A stretch of 26,585 nt of DNA from Chthoniobacter flavus (GCA_020720945.1 DYNR01000001.1:4268-30852); one strand, 5' to 3'. Shown: positions 1 to 7,153, counted from the first letter of the stretch. Notes: a model not told the origin generated them from the letters alone. A program made the numbers and translations.

Positions 1-2
1 CG

Positions 3-275
<273 letters not shown>

Positions 276-369
276 GCTCACTGGATGCTCGCAATGCAGG
301 AAAGAGCAAGGCCAGAAAATTCAGCAAACGCCGCAAACAGTCACAATTACCACCCTGACCCCTATTCCT

Positions 370-2790
370 ATGGACCAATCCCAGCTCAACTGGCTCACCA
401 ATTTCATCTGGAACATCGCCGACGACTGCCTGCGCGATGTCTTTGTCCGGGGCAAATACCGCGATGTGATCCTGCCGATGACCGTCCTTCGCCGCCTCGA
501 TGCCGTGCTGGAGCCGACCAAGGCCGCCGTGCTCGAAATGAAGTCCGCGCTCGACAAGGAAAAAATCACGAATCAAGACGATGCCCTCCGCGCCGCCTCC
601 GGTCAGGCTTTTTACAATACCTCCCCCTTCCTCCTGCGCGATCTGAAATCCCGCAAAACCCAGCAAACGCTCAAAGACGACTTCATCGCCTACCTCGACG
701 GCTTCTCGCCAAATGTGCAGGACATCATCAAAAACTTCGAATTCCGCAACCAGATCGGCAAGCTCGTGGAGTCCGACGGCCTCGGCCAACTCATCGAAAA
801 GTTCCTCAGCAAGGACATCAACCTCAGCCCGCATCCCGTGGGCGAGTTGCCCGGTCTGGACAACCACAGCATGGGCACCGTCTTCGAGGACCTCGTTCGC
901 ATGTTCAATGAGGACAACAACGAGGAAGCCGGGCAGCACTGGACACCACGCGATGCCGTGAAGCTCATGGCGAGCCTCATGTTCCTCCCCGTGGCAGACA
1001 AGATCGAATCCGGCACCTACCTGCTTTACGACTGCGCCTGCGGCACCGGCGGAATGTTGACCGTTGCCGACGAAACACTCCAGCAAATCGCCACTGCGCA
1101 CGGGAAGCAGGTGTCCACTTACCTTTACGGGCAGGAAATCAATGCCGAGACCTACGCCATCTGCAAAGCCGACCTCCTCCTGAAAGGCGATGGCGAAGCG
1201 GCGGACAACATCATCGGAGGCCCCGCCTTCTCCACGCTGTCAAACGATGCCTTCCGCTCCCGCAGCTTCGACTTCATGCTCGCCAATCCGCCCTACGGCA
1301 AAAGCTGGAAGAGCGACCTGGAACGACTCAGCGGCGACGGCGGCAAAAAGGGCGTCAAAGACCCGCGCTTCGTCATCGAACACGCTGGCGACCCCGAGTT
1401 TTCCCTCATCACCCGCAGCAGTGATGGGCAGATGCTTTTCCTCGCCAACATGCTCAGCAAGATGAAGCATGACACGCCACTCGGCAGCCGCATCGCGGAG
1501 ATTCACAACGGCTCCTCCCTCTTCACCGGCGACGCCGGGCAGGGCGAGAGCAACATCCGCCGCTGGGTCATCGAAAACGACTGGCTGGAAGCCATCGTCG
1601 CCCTGCCCCTGAATATGTTCTACAACACCGGCATCGCCACCTACATCTGGGTGCTCACAAACCGGAAAGCGGAACACCGCAAAGGCAAAGTCCAGCTCAT
1701 CGACGCCACCAACTGGTTCCGCCCCCTGCGCAAAAACATGGGCAAAAAAAACTGCGAACTCGCCCCCGAAGACATCCAGCGCATCTGCGATACCTTCCTC
1801 GCCTTCGAGGAAACGCCACAGTCGAAAATCTTCCCCAATGCCGCCTTCGGTTATTGGAAAGTAAAAGTCGAACGCCCGCTCCGCCTCCACAGCCAGCTCA
1901 CCCGCCCGCACATCGAAACCCTGCGCTTCACCTCGGGCGATGAAGACATCCGCGCCGCCCTCTATGCCGAGCTAGGCGAGGCCGTTTTTGAGAAATGGGC
2001 CGCCACGCTCCCCGCTTTGGAAAAACTCTTGTCCGATTGGTCGGATCCGTCCGAACCGACTGATCCCTCCGAAGACGAAGAGGTAGCACCCAAGAAAACC
2101 CTCTCCGACAAAAAGAAAAAGAAGCTCCTCAGCGAAGCCACTTGGCGGCGCGATGCCATGCTGCTCGATACCGCCCACCAACTCCGCAAAGCTCTCGGCG
2201 AAGACCTCTTCACCGACCACAATGTCTTTCTGGAAAAAGTCGAAGCCACGCTGAAAAAGCTCAACCTCAAACCCAGCGCCTCCGACCTCAAAACCATCAT
2301 CGCCGCCGTCAGTTGGCGCGTCGAGGACGCCCCGCCCGTCATCAAAAAAATCCACAAGCCGGGCAAAACCAAAGCCGACCCACTACACGGCCTCTACGAA
2401 ATGAATCCTTGCAATAAAAGCGCTTCACGGGTAGCGGGCATGGACACAGATCCCAATCCCATCTGCGAAAATCTGCGAAATCTGCGGATAAAAAATCCGG
2501 GGGCCGTAGTCGAGTTTGAACCCGACCCCGAACTCCGCGACTACGAGCAAATCCCCCTGCTGGAGGAGGGCGGCATCGAAGCCTTCCTCCGCCGCGAAGT
2601 CCTGCCCTACACGCCCGATGCCTGGATCGTCGAGTCCGACACCAAGATCGGCTACGAAGTCAGCTTCACCCGCCACTTCTACCAACCGCGCCAGCTCCGC
2701 ACCCTCGCCCAGATCAGCGCCGACATCCTCGCCTTGGAGCAGGAGACCGAAGGCCTGCTCCACGAAATCACGAAAGGAGCCAGCGCGTGA
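370..2790 (+). CDS. hsdM: Type I restriction-modification DNA methyltransferase subunit HsdM
   Basis: Modification subunit of a type I restriction-modification system. With HsdS it transfers methyl groups from S-adenosylmethionine to adenine N6 at a split recognition site. The 806-residue protein has an N-terminal HsdM helical domain (about 1-150), the SAM-binding motif I as DCACGTGG (from residue 221) and the catalytic motif IV as NPPYG (from 306), so the active site looks intact. I chose the ATG at 370 because MDQSQLNWLTNFIW matches the usual start of the family; the frame stays open back to 37 but translates the glycine microsatellite out of frame. Two in-frame insertions sit in the C-terminal third: a 9-nt tandem repeat at residues 555-569 and a repeat-derived stretch around 691-708. 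The stop overlaps the GTG of yhcG (GTGA). Confidence 0.93.
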   Translation: MDQSQLNWLTNFIWNIADDCLRDVFVRGKYRDVILPMTVLRRLDAVLEPTKAAVLEMKSALDKEKITNQDDALRAASGQAFYNTSPFLLRDLKSRKTQQTLKDDFIAYLDGFSPNVQDIIKNFEFRNQIGKLVESDGLGQLIEKFLSKDINLSPHPVGELPGLDNHSMGTVFEDLVRMFNEDNNEEAGQHWTPRDAVKLMASLMFLPVADKIESGTYLLYDCACGTGGMLTVADETLQQIATAHGKQVSTYLYGQEINAETYAICKADLLLKGDGEAADNIIGGPAFSTLSNDAFRSRSFDFMLANPPYGKSWKSDLERLSGDGGKKGVKDPRFVIEHAGDPEFSLITRSSDGQMLFLANMLSKMKHDTPLGSRIAEIHNGSSLFTGDAGQGESNIRRWVIENDWLEAIVALPLNMFYNTGIATYIWVLTNRKAEHRKGKVQLIDATNWFRPLRKNMGKKNCELAPEDIQRICDTFLAFEETPQSKIFPNAAFGYWKVKVERPLRLHSQLTRPHIETLRFTSGDEDIRAALYAELGEAVFEKWAATLPALEKLLSDWSDPSEPTDPSEDEEVAPKKTLSDKKKKKLLSEATWRRDAMLLDTAHQLRKALGEDLFTDHNVFLEKVEATLKKLNLKPSASDLKTIIAAVSWRVEDAPPVIKKIHKPGKTKADPLHGLYEMNPCNKSASRVAGMDTDPNPICENLRNLRIKNPGAVVEFEPDPELRDYEQIPLLEEGGIEAFLRREVLPYTPDAWIVESDTKIGYEVSFTRHFYQPRQLRTLAQISADILALEQETEGLLHEITKGASA
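2032..2076 (+). repeat. 9-nt tandem repeat within hsdM
   Basis: Five consecutive 9-nt units (TCCGATTGG, TCGGATCCG, TCCGAACCG, ACTGATCCC, TCCGAAGAC) are in codon phase and encode the tripeptides SDW, SDP, SEP, TDP, SED. They lie in a charged, probably disordered linker of HsdM, so the insertion should be tolerated. Confidence 0.75.
2441..2492 (+). repeat. ATCTGCG-type interspersed repeat (half element) inserted in hsdM
   Basis: Three ATCTGCG heptads follow each other (ATCTGCGAAA, ATCTGCGAA, ATCTGCGGATAA) after a short lead-in containing ACACAGATC. The right half matches the right arm of the larger element in hsdS at 4711-4740. In HsdM it adds the peptide ICENLRNLRIKN between the conserved blocks LHGLYE and VVEFEPDPELRD, which I recall as nearly contiguous in other HsdM proteins. 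Confidence 0.75.
2761..2790 (+). repeat. 30-nt direct repeat, copy 1 (end of hsdM)
   Basis: This stretch contains the last codons of hsdM, the AAAGGAG site and the overlapping GTGA. It matches 3998-4027 at 25 of 30 positions without gaps. Confidence 0.75.
2773..2779 (+). promoter_or_regulatory. Ribosome binding site of yhcG
   Basis: AAAGGAG lies 7 nt before the GTG at 2787, inside the end of hsdM. It supports the GTG start and translational coupling. Confidence 0.75.
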
Positions 2791-3908
2791 AAAAGAAGAA
2801 GCCCAAAATAGTGTCACCAGCGGTGACACAAATAGTCTCACCATTGGCGAGACAATTGCCAAAGGCAGCAATGGCTCCTGCCTTCACCGAAGTGCTCCAG
2901 CTGATTCAAGCCGCCAAACAAAGGGCGTATCAGGCCGTCAACACCGAGCTTGTTACGCTTTATTGGCAGGTCGGCGAATACATCAGTCGCAAGCTGGAAT
3001 CCTCCGAGTGGGGTGATAAAGTGGTGAACGATCTTGCCAGATACCTCGCGCGAACTCAGCCTGGGCTGATAGGTTTCACCCGCCGAAACCTGTTCCGAAT
3101 GCGCCAGTTTTATGATGCCTACCGCAACACTGAAATTGTGTCAGCAGTGCTGACACAATTGCCGTGGACCCATCACCTCATGATCATTGGAAGTTGCAAG
3201 CGCCCGGAGGAACGCGAGTTCTACATCCGCATGGCAACCAGTGAAGGGTGGCGCAGCAGAGAACTCCAGAGACAAATCCGATGCTGCCTGTTCGAGCGTG
3301 CCGTCATGAATCCGCCAAAAGTCGCAGCAGCACTGCGACAATTGCAGCCAGAGGTCACCAACATCTTCAAAGACATTTACACCCTCGAATTCCTCGGCCT
3401 CCCCGCCGACCACTCGGAGGCCGATCTGCACGGCGCACTGCTGCGCAATCTGGGCCGCTTCATCACCGAACTGGGGCGGGACTTCTGCTTTGTCGGCTCC
3501 CAATACCCGGTGCAGGTCGGCGGGCAAGACTTCGCTCTCGACCTGTTGTTTTTTCACCGCACCATGAACTGCCTCGTCGCCATCGAACTGAAGATTCGCG
3601 AGTTCCGCCCGGAGGATCTCGGCAAGCTCAACTTCTACCTCGAAGCCCTCGACCGCGACTACCGCAAGCCCCACGAAAACCCCTCCGTCGGCCTCCTCCT
3701 CTGCGCCACCAAAGATACCGAAGTCGTCGAGTATTGCCTCAGCCGCAGCCTCTCCCTGGCCATGATCGCCGAGTATGAAACCCTGCTGCCGGACAAGGAA
3801 CTACTGAAGGCCAAGCTGCACGAGTTCTACCAACTCTGCGCCCCACCGGAGGATGATATGGCAGAGCCAAAGCCATCAAAGCCCGCTCGAAGGAGGGAAA
3901 AGCCATGA
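2787..3908 (+). CDS. yhcG: YhcG/DUF1016 family PD-(D/E)XK nuclease-domain protein
   Basis: The 373-residue protein has the DUF1016 helical N-terminal domain (about 30-190, with LYWQVGEYISRKL and LPWTHHLMII) and a C-terminal PD-(D/E)XK nuclease fold. The catalytic set is visible as D252 (FALDLLFF) and E267-x-K269 (AIELK). Members are common beside type I restriction genes; their substrate is not firmly established, so any role as an alternative nuclease here is inference. The GTG start at 2787 overlaps the hsdM stop and has a good AAAGGAG site. Four copies of an 8-codon palindromic module (V-S/A-P/A-x-x-T/R-Q-L/I) lie in the reading frame: two in tandem at the N-terminus, one before the WTHH motif and one near residue 179. 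The C-terminal tail is basic (KPARRREKP). The stop overlaps the ATG of a 40-codon ORF. Confidence 0.9.
   Translation: MKKKKPKIVSPAVTQIVSPLARQLPKAAMAPAFTEVLQLIQAAKQRAYQAVNTELVTLYWQVGEYISRKLESSEWGDKVVNDLARYLARTQPGLIGFTRRNLFRMRQFYDAYRNTEIVSAVLTQLPWTHHLMIIGSCKRPEEREFYIRMATSEGWRSRELQRQIRCCLFERAVMNPPKVAAALRQLQPEVTNIFKDIYTLEFLGLPADHSEADLHGALLRNLGRFITELGRDFCFVGSQYPVQVGGQDFALDLLFFHRTMNCLVAIELKIREFRPEDLGKLNFYLEALDRDYRKPHENPSVGLLLCATKDTEVVEYCLSRSLSLAMIAEYETLLPDKELLKAKLHEFYQLCAPPEDDMAEPKPSKPARRREKP
2811..2858 (+). repeat. Tandem pair of 24-nt palindromic modules in yhcG
   Basis: Module 1 (2811-2834) has perfect arms GTGTCACC / GGTGACAC around AGC. Module 2 (2835-2858) has arms GTCTCACC / GGCGAGAC (one G-T type mismatch) around ATT, followed by AATTG. 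Both start on a codon boundary and encode VSPAVTQI and VSPLARQL. Confidence 0.85.
3134..3161 (+). repeat. 27-nt perfect palindrome, third yhcG module
   Basis: Arms AATTGTGTCAGCA (3134-3146) and TGCTGACACAATT (3148-3160) are exact inverted copies around a single G. The 24-nt module (3138-3161) is again in codon phase and encodes VSAVLTQL, directly before the conserved PWTHH of DUF1016. Confidence 0.9.
3321..3344 (+). repeat. Fourth 24-nt palindromic module in yhcG
   Basis: Arms GTCGCAG (3321-3327) and CTGCGAC (3333-3339) flank CAGCA and are followed by AATTG, as in modules 2 and 3. It is in codon phase and encodes VAAALRQL, the most diverged copy. Confidence 0.7.
3891..3896 (+). promoter_or_regulatory. 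Ribosome binding site of the 40-codon ORF
   Basis: A full AGGAGG lies 8 nt before the ATG at 3905. No other start codon follows at a suitable distance, so this site argues that the small ORF is translated. Confidence 0.7.
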
Positions 3909-4027
3909 TCCACCGAATTGTTGACTCAGTGCGTCTAAATTCGATTTGGAACGCAGTGCGTGCCAAATTGAATCGGCGATGGCCCTCAGAAGCCTCGCAC
4001 GACATCATGAAAGGAGCCACGGCATGA
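3905..4027 (+). CDS. Small ORF of 40 codons coupled to yhcG and hsdS
   Basis: An ATG at 3905 overlaps the yhcG stop (ATGA) and the ORF ends in a TGA that overlaps the hsdS ATG at 4024 (ATGA). It has a consensus AGGAGG at ideal spacing. The peptide begins MIHRIVDSVRLNSIWNAVRA and ends HDIMKGATA; it is basic, with two tryptophans and no evident membrane segment. The last nine residues resemble the end of HsdM (HEITKGASA) because the DNA is an imperfect copy of the hsdM 3' end. It may be a functional micro-protein, a leader whose translation keeps hsdS coupled, or a scar that stayed open because coupling is useful. I do not recognise a family. Confidence 0.55.
   Translation: MIHRIVDSVRLNSIWNAVRAKLNRRWPSEASHDIMKGATA
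3939..3973 (+). repeat. 35-nt near-palindrome inside the small ORF
   Basis: Arms of 17 nt (ATTCGATTTGGAACGCA and TGCGTGCCAAATTGAAT) pair at 15 of 17 positions around a single central G at 3956. In the mRNA this would form a long hairpin between yhcG and hsdS that translating ribosomes would have to melt. Confidence 0.8.
3998..4027 (+). repeat. 30-nt direct repeat, copy 2 (junction before hsdS)
   Basis: This is the second copy, containing AAAGGAG (4010-4016, 7 nt before the hsdS ATG) and the overlapping ATGA. It decides the hsdS start at 4024. The spacing between copies is 1237 bp and encloses yhcG plus most of the small ORF. Confidence 0.75.
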
Positions 4028-5502
4028 TCGAGGGACTTAAACCCTATGCGGAATACAAGGAGTCGGGCTCGAAGTGGCTAGGTGCTGTTCCAGCGAAATG
4101 GGAAGTGCGGAATCTCCGCACGCTGATCTCAAAGCGAGCCGAGCGAGACCGTCCCGACCTTCCGCTGCTTTCGGTGGCACGGGAGAAAGGCGTCTTCGTT
4201 CGCTCAATGACCGATGCGGACGAGAACCACAATGTTATCCCCGAGGACTTGACCAACTACAAGGTCGCCCGCGCTGGCAATCTCGTGATCAACAAGATGA
4301 AGGCGTGGCAGGGATCAATGGGCATTGCGCCTTGCGATGGTATTGTCAGCCCAGCGTATTTCGTCTTCGACTTCCGCATCGGCAATCACGGGTTCGGCCA
4401 GCGTCTCCTTCGCAGCAAACCGTATGTAGCACATTTTGCGCAGGCATCGGACGGTGTGCGAGTCGGTCAGTGGGATTTGTCCATTCCCGGAATGCGGCAG
4501 ATTCCCGTGCTCGTGCCCAGCGACGACGAACAAGCGGCGATCGTGCGGTTTCTGGATCATGCGAACCGGAAGATTGACGGATTCATCCGTGCCAAGCGGA
4601 AGCTGATTGGTTTGCTGAACGAGCAGAAGCAGGCCATCATCCACCGTGCCGTCACCCGTGGAGTGGATCATCCACAGATTTCGCAGATTTCCGCAGATGA
4701 AAACCAAAAAAATCTGCGCCCATCTGCGCAATCTGCGGATAACAACCTCAAACCTTCCGGCATCCCTTGGCTCGGCGACATCCCGAAGCATTGGGAGACT
4801 ATTACAGTGGGAGCGGCAACCTCCATGATTCAGACGGGGCCATTCGGAAGTCAGATTCACTCGAATGAGTATATCCGTGGAGGCACGCCGATCATCAATC
4901 CGTCGCATATGAAGGATGGCTCTATCGTAGCCGACATGGATGTCGCTGTTGGCGAAAGCAAGCTGCGAGAGCTTGCTCGGCATCGGATGTTGGTTGGCGA
5001 TATTGTCGTGGCGAGACGGGGAGAACTTGGTCGATGCGCTTTAGTTACCCAAAATGAAGAGGGATGGCTATGCGGCACAGGCAGTTTGCTTGTTCGGATT
5101 AAGCGCGATGTCTTTAATCCCGGTTATTTCCAGGAGGTGTTCTCTTCGTCAGGCGTGTGTGATTTACTTAGTTTGGCATCAGTTGGCTCGACGATGGACA
5201 ATCTCAATGCGGGCATGGTCGGTCGGTTAAGGTTTCCACTTCCGAGTGTTGAGGAGCAGACAGAGATACTAAAGTTTATTGGTGTTGAGAGGTCGAAAAA
5301 CACCGCCGCCATCGCCCGCACGGAGCGAGAAATCGCGCTGATGCAGGAATACCGGACGCGCCTGACGGCGGATGTAGTGACGGGCAAGCTGGATGTGCGC
5401 GAAGCCGCCGCCCAGCTCCCCGCCCTCGCCCCCGATTCCACCCCCGAACCCGCCAGCGAGGATTTGCCGGAAGAAACTGAACCCGAGGAGGATATGGAAT
5501 GA
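4024..5502 (+). CDS. hsdS: Type I restriction-modification specificity subunit HsdS
   Basis: HsdS sets the split DNA target of the type I complex. The 492-residue protein has the usual two-fold layout: first target-recognition domain (about 20-170, opening SGSKWLGAVPAKWE), first conserved helix (about 167-213, DEQAAIVRFLDHANRKID), second recognition domain (about 240-408, opening SGIPWLGDIPKHWE) and second conserved helix (about 408-460). An acidic Pro/Glu-rich tail follows. A repeat-derived insertion of about 24 residues (216-239) lies exactly between the two halves. The second recognition domain reads less GC-rich than its flanks, which suggests domain exchange. I preferred the ATG at 4024 to the in-frame TTG at 3946 because of the AAAGGAG site, the ATGA overlap and the family's usual N-terminus. 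The stop overlaps the next gene. Confidence 0.92.
   Translation: MIEGLKPYAEYKESGSKWLGAVPAKWEVRNLRTLISKRAERDRPDLPLLSVAREKGVFVRSMTDADENHNVIPEDLTNYKVARAGNLVINKMKAWQGSMGIAPCDGIVSPAYFVFDFRIGNHGFGQRLLRSKPYVAHFAQASDGVRVGQWDLSIPGMRQIPVLVPSDDEQAAIVRFLDHANRKIDGFIRAKRKLIGLLNEQKQAIIHRAVTRGVDHPQISQISADENQKNLRPSAQSADNNLKPSGIPWLGDIPKHWETITVGAATSMIQTGPFGSQIHSNEYIRGGTPIINPSHMKDGSIVADMDVAVGESKLRELARHRMLVGDIVVARRGELGRCALVTQNEEGWLCGTGSLLVRIKRDVFNPGYFQEVFSSSGVCDLLSLASVGSTMDNLNAGMVGRLRFPLPSVEEQTEILKFIGVERSKNTAAIARTEREIALMQEYRTRLTADVVTGKLDVREAAAQLPALAPDSTPEPASEDLPEETEPEEDME
4670..4740 (+). repeat. ATCTGCG-type palindromic element inserted in hsdS
   Basis: The left arm (4670-4698) and right arm (4711-4740) are imperfect inverted copies, each built of (A)TCTGCG/CGCAGAT heptads, separated by the A-rich loop GAAAACCAAAAA. 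It is read in frame as HPQISQISADENQKNLRPSA and on to the next domain. The right arm is shared with the partial element in hsdM. Confidence 0.85.
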
Positions 5503-6281
5503 TGCTCGAACTCCTCATAGCCACCCGGTTTGAAAAGGTGATGGGCTCTGGTCGCACCCAGCCTTGCCTGCTGGTGTGTGAAAACGAGGCAGGCGAAGAG
5601 GTCGAGGTGGTGGCCAAACTGCGCGGCCATCCGCAGATCATGCCGGGCGGCTTGCTGGCTGAGGCCGTGTCGTCTTTGCTCGCGCTTGATCTCGATCTGC
5701 CCGTGCAGACACCGTATCGAGTTGAGATTGAGAAGGCGTTTGCCGATGCGTTGCCGGACGCCGCCTTGCGGACAGTCATCCAGAAAAGCGAGGGGCTGAA
5801 CTTTGGCTCTGCAAAGTGGGCACCCGGCTACACGATCTGGCCGAGGGACAAAACGCCGTCGCGGGATATGAAGCAGAGCCTAACGGAGATTTTCGCCTTT
5901 GACGGGTTGATTCAAAATCCCGACCGTCGTCAAGCCAATCCGAACTGTGCTTTTCTTGGCACCGACCTCCGGATTTTCGACCACGAGTCCGCTTTTTCGC
6001 ACTTTATGTCCATCCTGCCGGTTGCTCCTTGGGATACAGGCGGGCTGGCTTTTCTAAAGGACCACATTTTTTTTCAATCACTTCGCGGCGGGAATCTTGC
6101 GCTGGATCGATTTCAGGGAGCACTGGAAGCCGTGGACGAATCCCGGCTGGACGCGTATATTGAAGCTGTTCCGAAGGAATGGAATGGTCAAACAACCACG
6201 GGGCCAAAGATCAAAACGCATCTGATGGAGTGCATCGCCAATTTTCAACACATTCGATTACAAATGGAGACACTGTTATGA
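5499..6281 (+). CDS. HipA-like kinase family protein
   Basis: A 260-residue protein of the short HipA-like kinase family, which shares the HipA serine/threonine kinase fold but lacks the long HipA N-terminal region. Visible signature residues are K40 in VVAKLRG (ATP binding), the catalytic-loop block FDGLIQNPDRRQANPN (about 134-149, with D142 and N147), and the metal-binding block RIFDHESAF (D161). The kinase therefore looks catalytically complete. The target is unknown. The ATG at 5499 overlaps the hsdS stop (ATGA) and follows GAGGAG by 8 nt; an ATG at 5502 is an alternative. There is no HipB-like antitoxin gene beside it; its partner appears to be the DUF3037 protein encoded immediately downstream. 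Confidence 0.8.
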   Translation: MMLELLIATRFEKVMGSGRTQPCLLVCENEAGEEVEVVAKLRGHPQIMPGGLLAEAVSSLLALDLDLPVQTPYRVEIEKAFADALPDAALRTVIQKSEGLNFGSAKWAPGYTIWPRDKTPSRDMKQSLTEIFAFDGLIQNPDRRQANPNCAFLGTDLRIFDHESAFSHFMSILPVAPWDTGGLAFLKDHIFFQSLRGGNLALDRFQGALEAVDESRLDAYIEAVPKEWNGQTTTGPKIKTHLMECIANFQHIRLQMETLL

Positions 6282-7135
6282 AAAAACATCCCTACACCTA
6301 CACCATCCTCCGCTATGTGCATGACACGAGCACGGGGGAATTTGCCAATGTGGGCATCGTTCTCTCTTCCCCGGAGGCTCACTACGCGACCGCCATTCTG
6401 TGCCCGAAATACACACGCCTCTCGAAGATGTTTCCGGGCTTCGATGGAGAGCATTTCCGCACGGTAATTCGTCACCTCCAATTGCGCCTCGATGAGATTG
6501 CCTGTTGCGTGCAACAGGAGCTGGAGCTGGGACAGAAGCCCGTGAATGCCCAAGAGATGGCATTCGCGGTGATTGCTCCCGACGATAGTTCTTTCCAGTG
6601 GTCGCCGATGGGAAGCGGAATAGCTACCGATCTAGCCGCCACGGCGGAGTCCATCTACGAGCGCATGGTCGAACGGTATGACGATCCAAAGAAGAATTTC
6701 AGTCGCTCCGACGAGGCCGTGTGGAAGACCTTCAAGAAGGGCTTTGAGGAGAAGCAGATTCTCTCGCGTTTCGGGACGAAGATTATTGCGGTGAAAGACG
6801 ACGAGGTTGAGTTCAGCCACGCATGGCAGAACCAGCAATGGCACTGCATGGAAACCTTGTCCTTCGATCTGATGCAGCCGCAGAGCATCAAAGATAAGGC
6901 TCACTCGTGGCTTGGCCGGATGACCAGCGTGAAGGATTCGCCGGACAAGTTCCGGGTCTATTTCCTCGTGGGAGAGCCGCAACTTGAAGGGAGCAAACGC
7001 GCCTTCGAGCAAGCCCTCAATGTGCTTCACAAAACACCCGTCGAACATGAGATCGTTCGCGAGAATGAAGCAGAGCACTTCGCGGAAGAGGTGGCAAAAA
7101 AAATTGCGGCGCATGACAAACAACTCGGAAAATAA
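6278..7135 (+). CDS. DUF3037 family protein
   Basis: A 285-residue protein whose N-terminus (YTYTILRYVHDTSTGEFANV followed by a GIVL strand) matches the DUF3037 family. I recall these genes commonly following short HipA-like kinase genes, as here, where the ATG overlaps the kinase stop (ATGA). The molecular role is not established; a substrate, regulator or inhibitor of the kinase is possible. The C-terminal part (about 130-285) is charged and mixed alpha/beta with no recognised catalytic motif, signal peptide or membrane segment. An 18-nt AT-rich gap without a clear ribosome site separates it from hsdR. Confidence 0.8.
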   Translation: MKKHPYTYTILRYVHDTSTGEFANVGIVLSSPEAHYATAILCPKYTRLSKMFPGFDGEHFRTVIRHLQLRLDEIACCVQQELELGQKPVNAQEMAFAVIAPDDSSFQWSPMGSGIATDLAATAESIYERMVERYDDPKKNFSRSDEAVWKTFKKGFEEKQILSRFGTKIIAVKDDEVEFSHAWQNQQWHCMETLSFDLMQPQSIKDKAHSWLGRMTSVKDSPDKFRVYFLVGEPQLEGSKRAFEQALNVLHKTPVEHEIVRENEAEHFAEEVAKKIAAHDKQLGK

Positions 7136-7153
7136 ACTAAACTAATAAAAAAT

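Noticed and set aside
4670..4740. CRISPR-like array
   Set aside because: The repeats are short heptads forming one palindrome within a coding frame, with no regularly spaced unique spacers.
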